A DNA stretch of 64,000 nucleotides, taken from positions 261,027 to 325,026 of the forward strand of contig KI911965.1 of the NCBI GenBank assembly GCA_000517005.1. The letters are read 5' to 3'. The stretch's first letter is position 1. Each line of letters begins with the position of its first letter. The position numbers and the translations under genes were made by a program. The notes under the pieces were generated by a model that was given only the letters and a program-made list of their open reading frames with translations, was not told the origin of the DNA and searched no databases. This document shows positions 41,999 through 52,524 of this stretch, one piece after another. The stretch is from Microvirga lupini. GTDB lineage: Bacteria > Pseudomonadota > Alphaproteobacteria > Rhizobiales > Beijerinckiaceae.

Positions 41999-44785
41999 CT
42001 AGCCGCTGTTGCGCAGACCGGCCGCGATGCCATTGATGGAGAGATGGATGCCTTGCACCACCTGCTCGTCCGCATCGCCGGAACGGTGACGCTTCAACAG
42101 CTCGATCTGCAGGTGATTCAGCGGATCGAGATAGGGGAAACGGTTCCGGATCGAACGGGCCAGGAGCGGATTGCCGTCGAGCAGGGATTGCTGCTGCATG
42201 ATGGCGAGCAGCTGCCTGATCGAATCCTCCCATTCATGGCGCAGGCGCGGGAAGATGGTTTCGCGCAAGCTCTCGTCTTCAACGAGATTCGCATAACGCG
42301 AGGCAATGGCGATGTTGCTCTTCGCCAGCACCATGTCCATGTTCGAAAGCAGCGCCTGGAAGAAGGGCCACTCGCGGTACATCTCCTGCAGCAGCGCCAA
42401 GCCGGTATCGGGCCGCTTTTTGAGCCATTCGTTCACGGCCGAGCCAAAGCCGTACCAGCCCGGCAGCATGAGGCGGCACTGCGCCCAGCCGAACACCCAG
42501 GGGATGGCGCGCAGGTCCTCGATGCGTCGTGAATTGGTGCGTGAGGCGGGCCGGCTGCCGATGTTCAGGTTGGCGATCTCGCCGATCACCGTCGATTCCC
42601 AGAAATAGCGCTCGAATCCTTCGGTCTCATAGACAAGCGCCCGATAGGCCTTGAAGGCGCTGTTCGAGAGTTCCTCCATGGCCTTCAGGTATTCCTCGCG
42701 CGGAGCGGATTGACCGGAATGAAGCAAGGACGCTTCGAGGGTCGCGGACGCCAGAATCTCAAGATTACGGCGGCCAAGATCCGGGTTCGAATATTTCCCG
42801 GCAATCACCTCGCCCTGTTCCGTGATGCGGATTGCGCCCTGCACGGCCCCGCCCGGCTGCGCCAGGATCGCCTGATAGCTCGGCCCACCACCTCGGCCCA
42901 CGGAACCACCGCGGCCATGGAACAGGCGAAGGGCGATGCCATGGCGCTTGAACACCTCGATCAGCTCGATCTCCGCCTTGTAGAGTTCCCAGCCCGACGT
43001 GAGAAAGCCACCATCCTTGTTGCTGTCGGAATAGCCGAGCATCACCTCCTGCGCCTGACCGCGGCTGCGCAGCAAGCGCATGTAATCGGGCAGCGCAAAG
43101 AGCGCTTCCATCACGCCGCTGCAATGGCGCAGATCCGCGATGGTCTCGAAGAGCGGGATGATGTTCACATCCATTTCGCCTTCGCGCGGGCGTAAGAGAC
43201 CCGCTTCCTTCAAAAGAAGGGCCACTTCCAGAATGTCGGACGGATCGCTCGCCTTGGAAATGACGTAATTCGGCACGGCCGCACGGCCATAGTGTCGGTG
43301 GGCTTCGGCGGCCTCGTGAACGATGGCAAGCTCGGACGAGGTTTCCGGCGAGTATTCGAGATAGGGCGATGTGAGCAGGCGCGGCGTACGGAGCTCCTCG
43401 AGAAGGAGGGCGACACGCTTGTCCTCGGGCAACCCTTCGTAGTCGGTGCCGGGAATCGCCTTCTCGAACAATTCAGCGACCACGCGCTGATGAACGTCCG
43501 AATTCTGCCGCATATCGAGGCTTGCCAGATGGAAGCCGAACACATCGACCGCGCGGCGCAGTTTGCGCAGGCGCCCTCGCGTGAGGGAGCCCGATCCGTT
43601 CGAGCGCAGGGAGCGATGCAGGATCGACAAGTCGCCTTCGAACTCCTCGACACTGTCATAGGCAGGTGCCTCGCCCACCGCATGACGCGCCACGTCGCCG
43701 TGCCCCAGCTTGGCGGCGGTTGCCGCAAGGCGCGCATAGATGCCCGTGATCGCCCGGCGATAGGGCTCGTCCTGGCGATGAGGCGAGAGATCGGGAGATG
43801 CCTTGGCGAGTTCCTGAACTTCGTCGGAGACGTTCACATAACGTCCATCGAGTGACAGCTCGGCGCCTAAACAATGCAGCTCTTCGAGATAGAAGCTAAG
43901 CGCATGTTTGCTTTGCAGCAGCAGAGCCTGACGCAGGGCGTCCGCCGTCACGAAGGGATTGCCATCGCGGTCGCCGCCGATCCAGCTTCCCATGCGCAGG
44001 AAGGAGGGAACTTCCACCGTTCCCCAGGCGGGATCCATGGCCGCGAGCTGATCCTCCAGCGAGGCGTAAACCTTTGGCAGCTCCTTGAAGAAGGTATAGT
44101 CGTAGTAGGACAAACCGTTATTGACTTCGTCGATCACCTTCAATCTGTTGCGTCGCAGGACGCTCGTCTGCCACAGGGTCAGGATCGCGCGACGTAGGCT
44201 TTCCTGGCATGCAGCCTCCTCGTCCGGCGTCAGATGCTGCCGGTCCCGCTGCGCCAGGATCTGGGAGATCTCCATCTCGCGGTCGATGGTGCTCTTGCGG
44301 CGCACCTCCGTCGGATGCGCTGTCAGGACTGGGCAGACAAGAGCGGAGGCGAAGAAGGCCTGCAGCGCCGTGTGGCTGATGCCCGCTTCCTGAATGAGCT
44401 TGAGGGCCCGGCCCAGGGTTCCCTCGCGCGGTGCCGCGGCCTCCATGGCATGAGCACCCGCCATCGCATGGGCGCGGGAACGGCGGACATGGTGTTGGTC
44501 CTCGGCAAGGTTCGCCAGATGCGAGAAATAACTGTAGGCGCGGATGATCTGATTGGTGCGTCCGCGCGAAAGACTGTTCAGGATCGTTTCGAGCTCGCGG
44601 CGGGCGATTTCATCCTCGTCGCGGTGAAAGCGGATCGAGGTCTGGCGGATGCGTTCCACGATCTCGAAGGTCGCCTCGCCCTCCTGCTCGCGAATCGTGT
44701 CGCCGAGGATGCGTCCCAGAAGCCGGATATCGTCACGAAGGGGAAAATCCTTCTCGGGCGTGACGTCGGGATTGATCAGGGACAT
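41999..44785 (-). CDS. ppc: Phosphoenolpyruvate carboxylase
   Basis: 928-aa cytosolic enzyme forming oxaloacetate from PEP and bicarbonate, an anaplerotic step (in methylotrophic relatives part of the serine cycle). Catalytic His is in [16 protein letters not shown] (about 155-170); the second signature is [22 protein letters not shown] near 620, with the Arg/Gly loop for [16 protein letters not shown] near 574. Length and the C-terminal ending [10 protein letters not shown] (RNTG in most) agree with full-length family members. Leader of about 90 bases before the Hsp70 gene stop upstream; a separate promoter is expected in the AT-rich stretch at 44850-44876. Confidence 0.96.
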   Translation of the reverse strand: MSLINPDVTPEKDFPLRDDIRLLGRILGDTIREQEGEATFEIVERIRQTSIRFHRDEDEIARRELETILNSLSRGRTNQIIRAYSYFSHLANLAEDQHHVRRSRAHAMAGAHAMEAAAPREGTLGRALKLIQEAGISHTALQAFFASALVCPVLTAHPTEVRRKSTIDREMEISQILAQRDRQHLTPDEEAACQESLRRAILTLWQTSVLRRNRLKVIDEVNNGLSYYDYTFFKELPKVYASLEDQLAAMDPAWGTVEVPSFLRMGSWIGGDRDGNPFVTADALRQALLLQSKHALSFYLEELHCLGAELSLDGRYVNVSDEVQELAKASPDLSPHRQDEPYRRAITGIYARLAATAAKLGHGDVARHAVGEAPAYDSVEEFEGDLSILHRSLRSNGSGSLTRGRLRKLRRAVDVFGFHLASLDMRQNSDVHQRVVAELFEKAIPGTDYEGLPEDKRVALLLEELRTPRLLTSPYLEYSPETSSELAIVHEAAEAHRHYGRAAVPNYVISKASDPSDILEVALLLKEAGLLRPREGEMDVNIIPLFETIADLRHCSGVMEALFALPDYMRLLRSRGQAQEVMLGYSDSNKDGGFLTSGWELYKAEIELIEVFKRHGIALRLFHGRGGSVGRGGGPSYQAILAQPGGAVQGAIRITEQGEVIAGKYSNPDLGRRNLEILASATLEASLLHSGQSAPREEYLKAMEELSNSAFKAYRALVYETEGFERYFWESTVIGEIANLNIGSRPASRTNSRRIEDLRAIPWVFGWAQCRLMLPGWYGFGSAVNEWLKKRPDTGLALLQEMYREWPFFQALLSNMDMVLAKSNIAIASRYANLVEDESLRETIFPRLRHEWEDSIRQLLAIMQQQSLLDGNPLLARSIRNRFPYLDPLNHLQIELLKRHRSGDADEQVVQGIHLSINGIAAGLRNSG

Positions 44786-44876
44786 GGGAGGGCTCCCGCT
44801 TCAGGCGCGTTTGCTGCACTGCGCAATAAAACCCTTTGTCACCGCACGGCAAGTGTAATTTTATTTTAAATTTGGC

Positions 44877-46187
44877 CTAATTCGTGACGGCCCAGCGTTC
44901 CGGCGCTTCCGTCTGGCCGATGAGGGCCAGCCCATAGGCGATGGATTCGAATTGGTCGGCGGAAGTCAGCCGGGTCTCACCGAAGCGATCAACGAACAGG
45001 CGGCGAATGGCAGGCACGAAGGACGTGCCACCTGTGAGGAACACGCGCTCGATCTCCCCCGGCTTTACACCGGCCTTGACGAGCGCCTCGTCGACCGTTC
45101 CGGCAATCCGGTCGACGTCCTCCGCAATCCATGCCTCGAAATCGGCGCGGGAGATCCGCGCCTGGATGTCGACGCCCTCGCCCTGGAAGCGGAAATCCGT
45201 CTCATCCTGGCTCGACAGCGCCACCTTGGCCGAAGACACGGCCCGGTAGAGGGCAAATCCCAGATCGTATTCGATGATATCGATGAATTTTTCCAGCGGC
45301 TCCGGCTCGAGAGCGACGCGGGCCAGCTCGCGCAGTTCCTTCAGGTCGCCACTGCCCTTCATCATCGCGAGCTGGTTCCAGCGTGCGAAATTCGCGTAGT
45401 AGTGGTTGGGGATCGACAGGATCTTGTCCATGGAGCGATAGAGCCCGCCCTTGCCGAGGCGCGGCGAAACGATCTTGTCGACGATCCGGTAATCGAACGC
45501 GTCCCCGGCAAGGCCGATGCCGGCATGCCCCAGCGGCTCGGCACGCAGGACACCGCCGGCTTTCGAGAAGCCCATCACCGAAAAGTCGCTGGTGCCGCCG
45601 CCGAAATCCGCCACGAGCACGGTGGCATCGTGATCAAGCTGCCGCGCATAGAAGAAGGCCGCTCCCACCGGCTCATAGACATAACGGGCCTGCTCTGCCC
45701 CAAGCCGGCCGAAGGCGGCCCGGTAGCGCTGCATGGCGAGATCGTCGTCCGGATTGTAACCGGCGAACTGGACAGGCCGTCCGATGACGACGTTCCGTGC
45801 CCCCCAATCCAAGCGAGAACCACCATGCCGCGCGAGCGTGCGCAGGAAGGCGCTCAACAGATCCTCGAAGGCGTACCGTTCACGGAAGATCCGGGTTTCC
45901 TTGAAGGTGGCGCTGGCAGCAAAGGTCTTGAAGGACTGGATGAAGCGGTGGGCGTGGAGCCCCTCCAGGAACTGCTCGATGGCCCAGGGACCGCCCTCGA
46001 CTTCCGTGCGCAGGCCATTGCCGTGCCGTTCGTCCCAGAAGCACAGCGCGGTGACATAGACCTTGAGGCGCTCCCCTCCGTGCTCGAAGGTCAGCGCCTC
46101 CACATGCCCGTCAGGATCCGCGATGGCCACGACCGTGTTGCTGGTGCCGAAATCGATGCCGATGGAAAAATCGTGGGATACAGGCAT
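44877..46187 (-). CDS. Hsp70 family protein, YegD-like
   Basis: 436-aa actin/Hsp70 ATPase domain without the usual substrate-binding and lid parts of DnaK. Phosphate-1 loop is [19 protein letters not shown] (about 9-27), phosphate-2 is [20 protein letters not shown] near 198, and the adenosine motif [17 protein letters not shown] near 385-401. This matches the YegD family of putative chaperones, whose clients are unknown. Divergent from tex with about 180 bases in between. Confidence 0.9.
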   Translation of the reverse strand: MPVSHDFSIGIDFGTSNTVVAIADPDGHVEALTFEHGGERLKVYVTALCFWDERHGNGLRTEVEGGPWAIEQFLEGLHAHRFIQSFKTFAASATFKETRIFRERYAFEDLLSAFLRTLARHGGSRLDWGARNVVIGRPVQFAGYNPDDDLAMQRYRAAFGRLGAEQARYVYEPVGAAFFYARQLDHDATVLVADFGGGTSDFSVMGFSKAGGVLRAEPLGHAGIGLAGDAFDYRIVDKIVSPRLGKGGLYRSMDKILSIPNHYYANFARWNQLAMMKGSGDLKELRELARVALEPEPLEKFIDIIEYDLGFALYRAVSSAKVALSSQDETDFRFQGEGVDIQARISRADFEAWIAEDVDRIAGTVDEALVKAGVKPGEIERVFLTGGTSFVPAIRRLFVDRFGETRLTSADQFESIAYGLALIGQTEAPERWAVTN

Positions 46188-46370
46188 GGGGACCTCGGGG
46201 ACAGGCGGGAGGGCCGGACGGTCTATACGCCAAGGCTTCCTAAGCCAAGCGGAAATATCGAATGGCTGCCTTCCCTATTGGCACTGCGACCCTGGCGCTG
46301 TGGACGGCCCGTTGACCGGGAGCCGCCCCGCACCGTAGAAGCCGCGCCTTATGCTTTTTCGGAGACTTTC

Positions 46371-48716
46371 ATGCTATCCATCGGTCAGCGCATTGCGAAC
46401 GAACTGAATGTTCAGGAATGGCAGGTCAAGGCAGCCGTCGAGCTGCTGGACGGCGGAGCGACCGTTCCTTTCATCGCGCGCTACCGCAAGGAAGTCACCG
46501 GTACCCTGGACGATGCCCAGCTGCGCACCCTCGAGGAGCGCCTGCGCTACCTGCGGGAACTGGAAGACCGCCGCAAGACGATCCTCGACAGCATCCGCGA
46601 GCAGGGCAAGCTCACGGACGAGCTGGCTCTCCAGATCAACACCGCCGACACCAAGGCTCGGCTCGAAGATCTCTACCTGCCTTACAAGCCCAAGCGGCGC
46701 ACCAAAGCTCAGATCGCCAAGGAAGCCGGTCTGGAGCCGCTGGCCGACCTGCTCCTGAGCGAGCCGTCCCGCGAGCCCAAGGAAGCGGCCGCCGCTTTCG
46801 TGAATGCCGAGAAGGAGGTCGCCACGCCGGAGACCGCCCTTGAGGGCGCCCGTGCGATTCTGGTCGAGCGTTTCGCGGAAAATGCCGAGCTCCTGGGGGC
46901 TCTGCGTGAAACCTATTGGGAGCGCGGCAGCCTCACCTCCAAGGTACGCGACGGCAAGCAGACGGATGGGGCGAAGTTCGCCGATTATTTCGACTTTGCC
47001 GAGCCGCTGACGAAGCTCCCCTCCCACCGCATCCTCGCGCTCTTCCGCGGAGAGAAGGAAGAAATCCTCGACCTTCGCATGGAAGAGGACAAGGACAGCG
47101 CCGAGCCGGACTATGTCAGCCGCTACGAGGGCCGTACCGCGCTTGCCTTCGGCATCATCGATCAGGGCCGCCCCGGCGACAAGTGGCTTCTGGAGACGGT
47201 GCGGTGGGCCTGGCGCACGAAGCTGCGTTTTTCCATCGAGCTCGACATGAAGATGAAGCTCTGGCAGCTCGCCGAGGAAGAGGCCGTGAAGGTGTTTGCG
47301 GGCAACCTGCGCGACCTGCTGCTGGCGGCTCCTGCCGGTGCCCGCCCGACTCTCGGCCTCGATCCCGGCTACCGCACCGGTGTGAAGGTAGCCGTGGTGG
47401 ATGCGACTGGAAAGGTCGTGGCAACCGATACCATCTACCCGCACGAGCCGAAGCGCCAATGGGATGAGTCCATCGCGACGCTGGCGCGGCTCTGCCGCGT
47501 GCACAAGGTCGAACTCGTCGCCATCGGCAACGGCACCGCCTCGCGTGAGACCGACAAGCTCGCCGGCGAGCTGGTGGCGAAGCACCCGGACCTGAAGCTC
47601 ACCAAGATCATGGTCTCGGAGGCGGGCGCCTCCGTCTATTCAGCCTCCGCCTTCGCCAGCCAGGAGCTGCCGGATCTCGACGTTTCCTTACGCGGCGCCG
47701 TCTCCATCGCCCGCCGCCTGCAGGATCCGCTGGCAGAACTGGTGAAGATCGATCCGAAATCCATCGGCGTCGGCCAGTACCAGCACGATCTTGCCGAACA
47801 CAAACTGTCCCGCTCCCTCGATGCCGTCGTGGAGGATTGCGTGAACGCGGTCGGCGTCGACCTCAACACCGCCTCGGCCCCTCTGCTCGCCCGCGTCTCG
47901 GGCCTCGGCGACTGGGTGGCGCAGAACATCGTCTCGCACCGTGATGCCAACGGCCCGTTCAAGACCCGCAAGGCGCTCACCAAGGTGTCGGGTCTGGGTC
48001 CGAAGACCTTCGAACAGGCCGCGGGCTTCCTGCGCATTCCAAACGGTGACGATCCGCTCGATGCCTCCGGCGTCCATCCGGAAGCCTATCCGGTCGTGCG
48101 CCGCATTCTCGAGGCCACGAAGAGCGACATCAAGGTCGTGATCGGCAACGGCGCCGTCCTGAAGAAGCTCAACCCGCAAAACTTCACGGACGAGAAGTTC
48201 GGCGTGCCCACCGTGAAGGACATTCTGAGCGAGCTGGAAAAGCCCGGCCGCGATCCGCGGCCCGAATTCAAGACCGCCACCTTCATGGAAGGCGTGGAGA
48301 AGATCAGTGATCTGAAGCCTGGCATGATTCTGGAAGGAGTTGTCACCAACGTGGCCGCCTTCGGCGCCTTCGTCGATGTGGGCGTGCACCAGGACGGCCT
48401 CGTGCATATCTCGGCGCTGGCCGACACCTTCGTGAAGGATCCGCGTACCGTGGTGAAGCCGGGCGACATCGTGAAGGTGAAGGTGCTCGAGGTCGATGTT
48501 CCGAGGAAGCGCATCTCGCTCACCATGCGCATGAGCGATCCCGCCGAGAAACGGCCTTCAGGCCGCCAGGACGACAACCGGGCCGCGTTCCAGAAGCACC
48601 GCGCTCAGAACGAGCGGAAGCCGGCTCCGCAGGCGCCCGCCACAGGAGGCGCTTTGGCCGATGCCCTGCGCCGGGCTGCAATGGCCAATAGCAAGGACAA
48701 GGGCAATCGGAAGTGA
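46371..48716 (+). CDS. tex: Tex family RNA-binding transcription accessory protein
   Basis: 781-aa cytosolic protein. N-terminal helical domain starts [20 protein letters not shown] and has the hallmark [20 protein letters not shown] (about 29-48); YqgF/RuvC-like fold from about 328 ([21 protein letters not shown]); helix-hairpin-helix motifs near 505-570 ([26 protein letters not shown]); C-terminal S1 RNA-binding domain near 648-720 ([19 protein letters not shown]). ATG 46371 is the usual family start; the frame is open to 44952 only as antisense of the Hsp70 gene. Tail of about 50 residues is Lys/Arg/Ala-rich. The upstream 180 bases are shared with the divergent Hsp70 gene. Confidence 0.95.
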   Translation: MLSIGQRIANELNVQEWQVKAAVELLDGGATVPFIARYRKEVTGTLDDAQLRTLEERLRYLRELEDRRKTILDSIREQGKLTDELALQINTADTKARLEDLYLPYKPKRRTKAQIAKEAGLEPLADLLLSEPSREPKEAAAAFVNAEKEVATPETALEGARAILVERFAENAELLGALRETYWERGSLTSKVRDGKQTDGAKFADYFDFAEPLTKLPSHRILALFRGEKEEILDLRMEEDKDSAEPDYVSRYEGRTALAFGIIDQGRPGDKWLLETVRWAWRTKLRFSIELDMKMKLWQLAEEEAVKVFAGNLRDLLLAAPAGARPTLGLDPGYRTGVKVAVVDATGKVVATDTIYPHEPKRQWDESIATLARLCRVHKVELVAIGNGTASRETDKLAGELVAKHPDLKLTKIMVSEAGASVYSASAFASQELPDLDVSLRGAVSIARRLQDPLAELVKIDPKSIGVGQYQHDLAEHKLSRSLDAVVEDCVNAVGVDLNTASAPLLARVSGLGDWVAQNIVSHRDANGPFKTRKALTKVSGLGPKTFEQAAGFLRIPNGDDPLDASGVHPEAYPVVRRILEATKSDIKVVIGNGAVLKKLNPQNFTDEKFGVPTVKDILSELEKPGRDPRPEFKTATFMEGVEKISDLKPGMILEGVVTNVAAFGAFVDVGVHQDGLVHISALADTFVKDPRTVVKPGDIVKVKVLEVDVPRKRISLTMRMSDPAEKRPSGRQDDNRAAFQKHRAQNERKPAPQAPATGGALADALRRAAMANSKDKGNRK

Positions 48717-48723
48717 GCCCGAC

Positions 48724-48746
48724 AGGGGCGGCTTGTAGCCGCCTCT
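48724..48746 (+). terminator. Hairpin after tex
   Basis: AGGGGCGGC (48724-48732), loop TTGTA, GCCGCCTCT (48738-48746), nine pairs with one G-T. No T-run follows, so termination is uncertain; it separates tex from the TPP riboswitch. Confidence 0.45.
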
Positions 48747-48769
48747 GAACTGTTCTAGAAGCGACATGT

Positions 48770-48857
48770 CTCACGGGGAGCCTCAAACGAGGCTGAGAGG
48801 TGGCGAGGCCACCGACCCGTCGAACCTGATCCGGGTCATGCCGGCGGAGGGAATGAG
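48770..48857 (+). promoter_or_regulatory. TPP riboswitch (THI element)
   Basis: The conserved core of the thiamine pyrophosphate aptamer is complete: GGGGAGCC then GGCTGAGAGGTGGC (pyrimidine-sensor arm, with CUGAGA), GCCACCGACCC, CGAACCTGATCCGGGTCATGCC (pyrophosphate arm, split here as GAACCTGATC and GTCATGCC) and GGAGGGAATGAG. The outer stem closes CTCA with TGAG. It lies 81 bases before thiB, so thiBPQ should be switched off by TPP. Confidence 0.93.
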
Positions 48858-48938
48858 CATGCGACATCGCCACAAAAGCCATGCCCCGTGCAATCTGCGC
48901 CGTCAGCCCGGCCTGCCTCATGCATGGGAGCGCCCCTG

Positions 48939-49943
48939 ATGTTACGCCGACTTCTTCTCATCCTTGTTTCGCTCGGGCTTGCCACGGGTCTTGCCCAGGC
49001 GCAGAGCAAGCCGACGCTGACCGTCTACACCTACAGCTCGTTTGCCGGGAAATACGGCCCCGGCAAGACCGTCAAGGAGCGTTTCGAGGCGACCTGCGGC
49101 TGCGAACTGAACTGGGTCACCGCCGAGGATGCCGGTAGCCTGCTCGGGCGGCTGCGTCTCGAAGGCGAGAACACCAAGGCCGATGCGGTCGTCGGTCTCG
49201 ACATGAACCTCATGGCCGAGGCCCTGTCCCTCAACCTCTTTGCCCCCCATGGGGTTGAGATGAAGGATCTGACACTTCCTATCAAATGGAACGATGACAC
49301 CTTCGTCCCCTTCGACTGGGGCTATTACGCCTTCGTCTATGACGCCAACAAGCTCGCCAATCCGCCGAAGAGCCTGAAGGAGCTCGTCGACAATCCCAAC
49401 GGCCCAAAGGTGGTCCTGCAGGATCCCCGCACCAGCGCGCCGGGCCTCGGCCTGCTGCTCTGGATGCAGAAGGTCTATGGCGACAAGGCCGGCGAGGCCT
49501 GGGGCAAGCTGAAGCCGCGCATCGTCACCTTCACCAAGGGCTGGTCCGAAGCCTATGGCCTCTTCCTCAAAGGAGAAGCCGATATGGTGATGTCCTACAC
49601 CACGTCGCCGGCCTATCACATCGTCGCGGAGAAGAAGGACAACTACAAGGCGGCTGCCTTCACGGAGGGACATTACCTTCATGTGGAACTCGCCGGCATG
49701 ACCCGCACGACGAAGCAGCCGGACCTCGCCAAGGCGTTCATGGCCTTCATCCTCAGCGAGCCGTTCCAATCGGCCATGCCCGAGGGCAACTGGATGATGC
49801 CGGCCAAGACGCCGGCTGCCGGTTTGCCGGCCGCGTTCAAGGATCTCGTGCAGCCAGGCCAGGCGCTTCTCTTCACGCCAGAGGAAGTGCAGCAGAACCG
49901 CCGGGCCTTCACCGATGCCTGGCTCAATGCCACGGCGCGTTGA
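48939..49943 (+). CDS. thiB: Thiamine ABC transporter substrate-binding protein
   Basis: 334-aa periplasmic protein. Signal peptide LRRLLLILVSLGLATGLAQAQ, cleaved near residue 21. Mature start KPTLTVYTYSSFAGKYGPG and the segments FVPFDWGYYAFVYDANKL (near 124-141), LQDPRTSAPGLGLLLWMQ (near 160-177) and MSYTTSPAYHI (near 214) are typical of ThiB, which binds thiamine, TMP and TPP. GGGAG is eight bases before ATG 48939, preferred to Met at 48924. Downstream of a TPP riboswitch and followed nine bases later by thiP. Confidence 0.94.
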   Translation: MLRRLLLILVSLGLATGLAQAQSKPTLTVYTYSSFAGKYGPGKTVKERFEATCGCELNWVTAEDAGSLLGRLRLEGENTKADAVVGLDMNLMAEALSLNLFAPHGVEMKDLTLPIKWNDDTFVPFDWGYYAFVYDANKLANPPKSLKELVDNPNGPKVVLQDPRTSAPGLGLLLWMQKVYGDKAGEAWGKLKPRIVTFTKGWSEAYGLFLKGEADMVMSYTTSPAYHIVAEKKDNYKAAAFTEGHYLHVELAGMTRTTKQPDLAKAFMAFILSEPFQSAMPEGNWMMPAKTPAAGLPAAFKDLVQPGQALLFTPEEVQQNRRAFTDAWLNATAR

Positions 49944-49952
49944 TCAGCCATC

Positions 49953-51527
49953 ATGGCGCTGAAGCTGCCTCATCCCGGAAGTCTCGTGGCATTCGCCATC
50001 CTGGGCTTGGTCGCGGGCAGTTTCATCGCTCTTGCAAGTTTCGATGGAGGGACGCCAGCGCTTCTCTCCATCGGTCCCTATCTCTGGCGCGTCCTCGCCT
50101 TCTCCACTATCCAGGCGACGCTTTCGACAATCCTATCCATCGCTCTTGGAATCGGCCTCGCACTTGCACTCGCCCGCCGCAGGTTTCCAGGCCGTGACCT
50201 CGTTCTGGCGATCCTGGGCACCACGATGGTGATGCCGACCATCGTAGCCGTCTTCGCGGTCTTTGCCGTCTATGGCCGGAGCGGGTGGCTCGCCGAAGGG
50301 CTCGCGTTCTTCGGATGGACGGAAGGCTTCAGCATCTTCGGCTATCCCGGCATCCTGATTGCGCACGTGTTCCTGAACGGGCCTTTCGTGGCGCGGATCA
50401 CCCTGGACGGATTGCATCAGGTGCCGGCCGAGCATTGGCGCCTCGCCACCGCTTTCGGCTTCACGCCCTTTCAGATCTTCCGGCATCTCGACTGGCCGGT
50501 GCTGCGCGCGGAGCTGCCGGGCGTCGCCGGTCTCATCTTCCTGATGTGCTTCAAGAGCTTCGCCATCGTGCTGGCTCTCGGCGGCGGACCGAGCCGCTCC
50601 ACGCTCGAAGTGGCGATCTTCGAGGCGCTCAAGATCGATCTCGATTTCGGTCGCGTCGCCTGGCTCGCCCTGATCCAGCTCGCAATCTGTCTATCGATGA
50701 CGGCCCTGCTCCACTGGGCCTTCACGCGACCGCCGGTCGGCCACACGATCCGCAACCTCATTCAACGGCCGGATGCGAGGAACGAGAGCCTGAAGGTTTT
50801 CGACACCGTGGTGCTGATCATCAGCGCCCTTTTCATCGGGCCGCTCGCCTTCAGCGTGCTGACGGGGTTCCGCAGCATGCTCGATGTCGTCGATGCCGAT
50901 CTTCTTCGCGCTTTCGTCACGAGCCTGACGATTGCCACCGCGGCCGCCATCCTGGCCTGCCTCCTGGCCCTCGCCTTAGCCTCCGCAGCACGGCGGCGGC
51001 GCATCATGCTGCGTTCTCCGCGCACCGCGACCTTCTACGATTTCTTGCCCGATACGCTTCTGGCCGTGCCGCCCTTTGCGCTCACCGCAGGCCTGTTCCT
51101 GATGATCCAGCGCTTCGGCGATCCATCGACGGCAGGTCTCATCCTGTTGCCGCTCATCAACGGGCTCGCCGCCGTGCCCTTCGCCTATCGCTATGTGGCG
51201 CCCCATCTTCTCACCACCGAGGAGCGCTATGGCCGCGTCGCGGCATCTCTCGGCATCACCGGCTGGTCGAAACTGACGATCATGGACTGGCCCGTCCTCA
51301 AGCGGCCGCTCGCCGCAGGCTTTGCCCTGGCCATGGCCTTGTCCTTCGGCGATTTCGGCATCATCGCGCTCTTCGGCGGCACGGAACTGGTGACCCTGCC
51401 CTATCTTCTCTATGAGCGTCTCGGCGCCTACCGGTTGGACGAAGCATCGGCAATCGGCCTTGTCATCGTCCTCTTCGCCGTTCTGCTCGCTCACGCTTCA
51501 GGTCGACTGTCCCATGCTGGTGATTGA
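49953..51527 (+). CDS. thiP: Thiamine ABC transporter permease
   Basis: 524-aa inner-membrane protein with two fused permease halves, about twelve helices. The first EAA-like loop is EHWRLATAFGFTPFQIFRHLDWPVL near 157-181 and the second ERYGRVAASLGITGWSKLTIMDWPVLKR near 426-452, each contacting ThiQ. Fused double permeases are the rule in ThiP. The first nine bases follow thiB and its end overlaps thiQ by 14 bases, so the three proteins are translated together. Confidence 0.94.
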   Translation: MALKLPHPGSLVAFAILGLVAGSFIALASFDGGTPALLSIGPYLWRVLAFSTIQATLSTILSIALGIGLALALARRRFPGRDLVLAILGTTMVMPTIVAVFAVFAVYGRSGWLAEGLAFFGWTEGFSIFGYPGILIAHVFLNGPFVARITLDGLHQVPAEHWRLATAFGFTPFQIFRHLDWPVLRAELPGVAGLIFLMCFKSFAIVLALGGGPSRSTLEVAIFEALKIDLDFGRVAWLALIQLAICLSMTALLHWAFTRPPVGHTIRNLIQRPDARNESLKVFDTVVLIISALFIGPLAFSVLTGFRSMLDVVDADLLRAFVTSLTIATAAAILACLLALALASAARRRRIMLRSPRTATFYDFLPDTLLAVPPFALTAGLFLMIQRFGDPSTAGLILLPLINGLAAVPFAYRYVAPHLLTTEERYGRVAASLGITGWSKLTIMDWPVLKRPLAAGFALAMALSFGDFGIIALFGGTELVTLPYLLYERLGAYRLDEASAIGLVIVLFAVLLAHASGRLSHAGD

Positions 51528-52215
51528 AAACTGCCGCCTGACCTGGCCCGACTTCGACGCCGATTACTCTCTATTGGTGGAGACCGGAAATCTCTGCGCC
51601 GTCATCGGCCCGTCGGGCGGCGGCAAGACGACCCTGCTCCACATGATCGCGGGCTTCGAGCGGCCTGAAAGCGGCACGCTGTCCTTCAATGGGCAAAACC
51701 TCCTGCCGCTCGAACCGGCCAAACGGCCGGTGGCGATCGTGTTCCAGGATCACAACCTGTTTCCGCATCTGAGCGTGGCGCAAAACGTGGCCCTTGGTCT
51801 GCGCCCTTCCTTACGATTGAGCGCAGATGAGAAGCGCCACGTGGGCGACATACTGGACTCGGTTGGCCTCGGCGGCTTCGACGACCGCAAGCCGGGCGAG
51901 ATGTCGGGAGGACAGCGTCAGCGCGTAGCTTTGGCGCGCGCGCTCATCTCCGGCCGCCCATTGATCCTGCTCGACGAACCTTTCAGCAGTCTCGATCCCG
52001 GCTTACGCCGCGACATGATCCTGCTCGTGGACAAATTGCGGCGCAAACGGCCCGTCACCATCGTCATGACGATCCATACGCCGGAAGATGTCGCTGACGT
52101 GGCCGACCAGATGGCTTTCGTGACAGATGGGAGGGTCGTGGCATTGGGACAACCTGCGGACATTCTCAGCAGCGCACTCGCGCCCAGGATCGCGGCGGCG
52201 GTTTCGGATTCTTGA
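51514..52215 (+). CDS. thiQ: Thiamine ABC transporter ATP-binding protein
   Basis: 233-aa ATPase. Walker A GPSGGGKTTLLHMIAG near 30-45, Q-loop VFQDHNLFPHLSVAQNVALG near 78-97, ABC signature EMSGGQRQRVALARALI near 129-145, Walker B LILLDEPFSSLDPGLR near 150-165, switch His in TIHTPEDVADVADQ. The family length is short, without a regulatory domain, as normal for ThiQ. Start ATG 51514 overlaps thiP. A divergently oriented amino-sugar ABC operon ends beyond the repeat region downstream. Confidence 0.94.
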   Translation: MLVIENCRLTWPDFDADYSLLVETGNLCAVIGPSGGGKTTLLHMIAGFERPESGTLSFNGQNLLPLEPAKRPVAIVFQDHNLFPHLSVAQNVALGLRPSLRLSADEKRHVGDILDSVGLGGFDDRKPGEMSGGQRQRVALARALISGRPLILLDEPFSSLDPGLRRDMILLVDKLRRKRPVTIVMTIHTPEDVADVADQMAFVTDGRVVALGQPADILSSALAPRIAAAVSDS

Positions 52216-52272
52216 AAGAGTATACCGGGTGCCCGCTTGTTCTCTCCCGCTACGAGAACGACACCTTCACTC

Positions 52273-52359
52273 GTCATCACCGGCTTTGTGCCAGTGATCC
52301 CGATTAAAAGGCGCGGCGCTTCACAGGATCGGGATGGCCGGGACAAGCCCGGCCATGAC
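52273..52359. repeat. Palindromic intergenic repeat, copy A
   Basis: Starts GTCATCACCGGCTTTGTGCC and ends GACAAGCCCGGCCATGAC. Its reverse complement reappears, with the same order of blocks (GTCATGG-CGGGC-TGTCCCGGCC, GAAGCGCC, GATCAC-GGCACAA-GCCGGTGATGAC), at 62152-62351, so this is a dispersed repeat family in opposite orientation. Each half is itself a hairpin. Confidence 0.75.
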
Positions 52360-52378
52360 ATGGTGGGTATCACGCGCT

Positions 52379-52514
52379 GTCATTCCGGGGCCGCGTAGCG
52401 GAGCCCGGAATCCATAAACGCTGACGATGCAGAAAGAGGCGTAACGTTGCTCGCCTTTCTTGAATCGTCGTGACTATGGATTCCGGGCTCGGCCTTTGGC
52501 CGCCCCGGAACGAC
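52379..52514. repeat. Palindromic intergenic repeat with terminal inverted arms
   Basis: Left arm GTCATTCCGGGGCC plus AGCCCGGAATCCATA (52379-52416), right arm TATGGATTCCGGGCTCGGCC plus CGCCCCGGAACGAC (52476-52514), the arms being imperfect inverted complements around a 60-base centre. Typical of short intergenic elements (REP/MITE-like) common in Rhizobiales; no coding capacity. Confidence 0.75.
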
Positions 52515-52524
52515 AGTGAGGCTC

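Larger units (their letters stand above)
52216..52524. other. Intergenic region with two palindromic repeats
   Basis: About 310 bases between thiQ and the stop of the MalK-type gene (convergent). It is filled by the palindromic repeats at 52273-52359 and 52379-52514; no gene is supported. Confidence 0.7.

Noticed and set aside
44952-46370. 473-codon upstream extension of tex
   Set aside because: Antisense to the Hsp70 gene; tex begins at its normal N-terminus at 46371.
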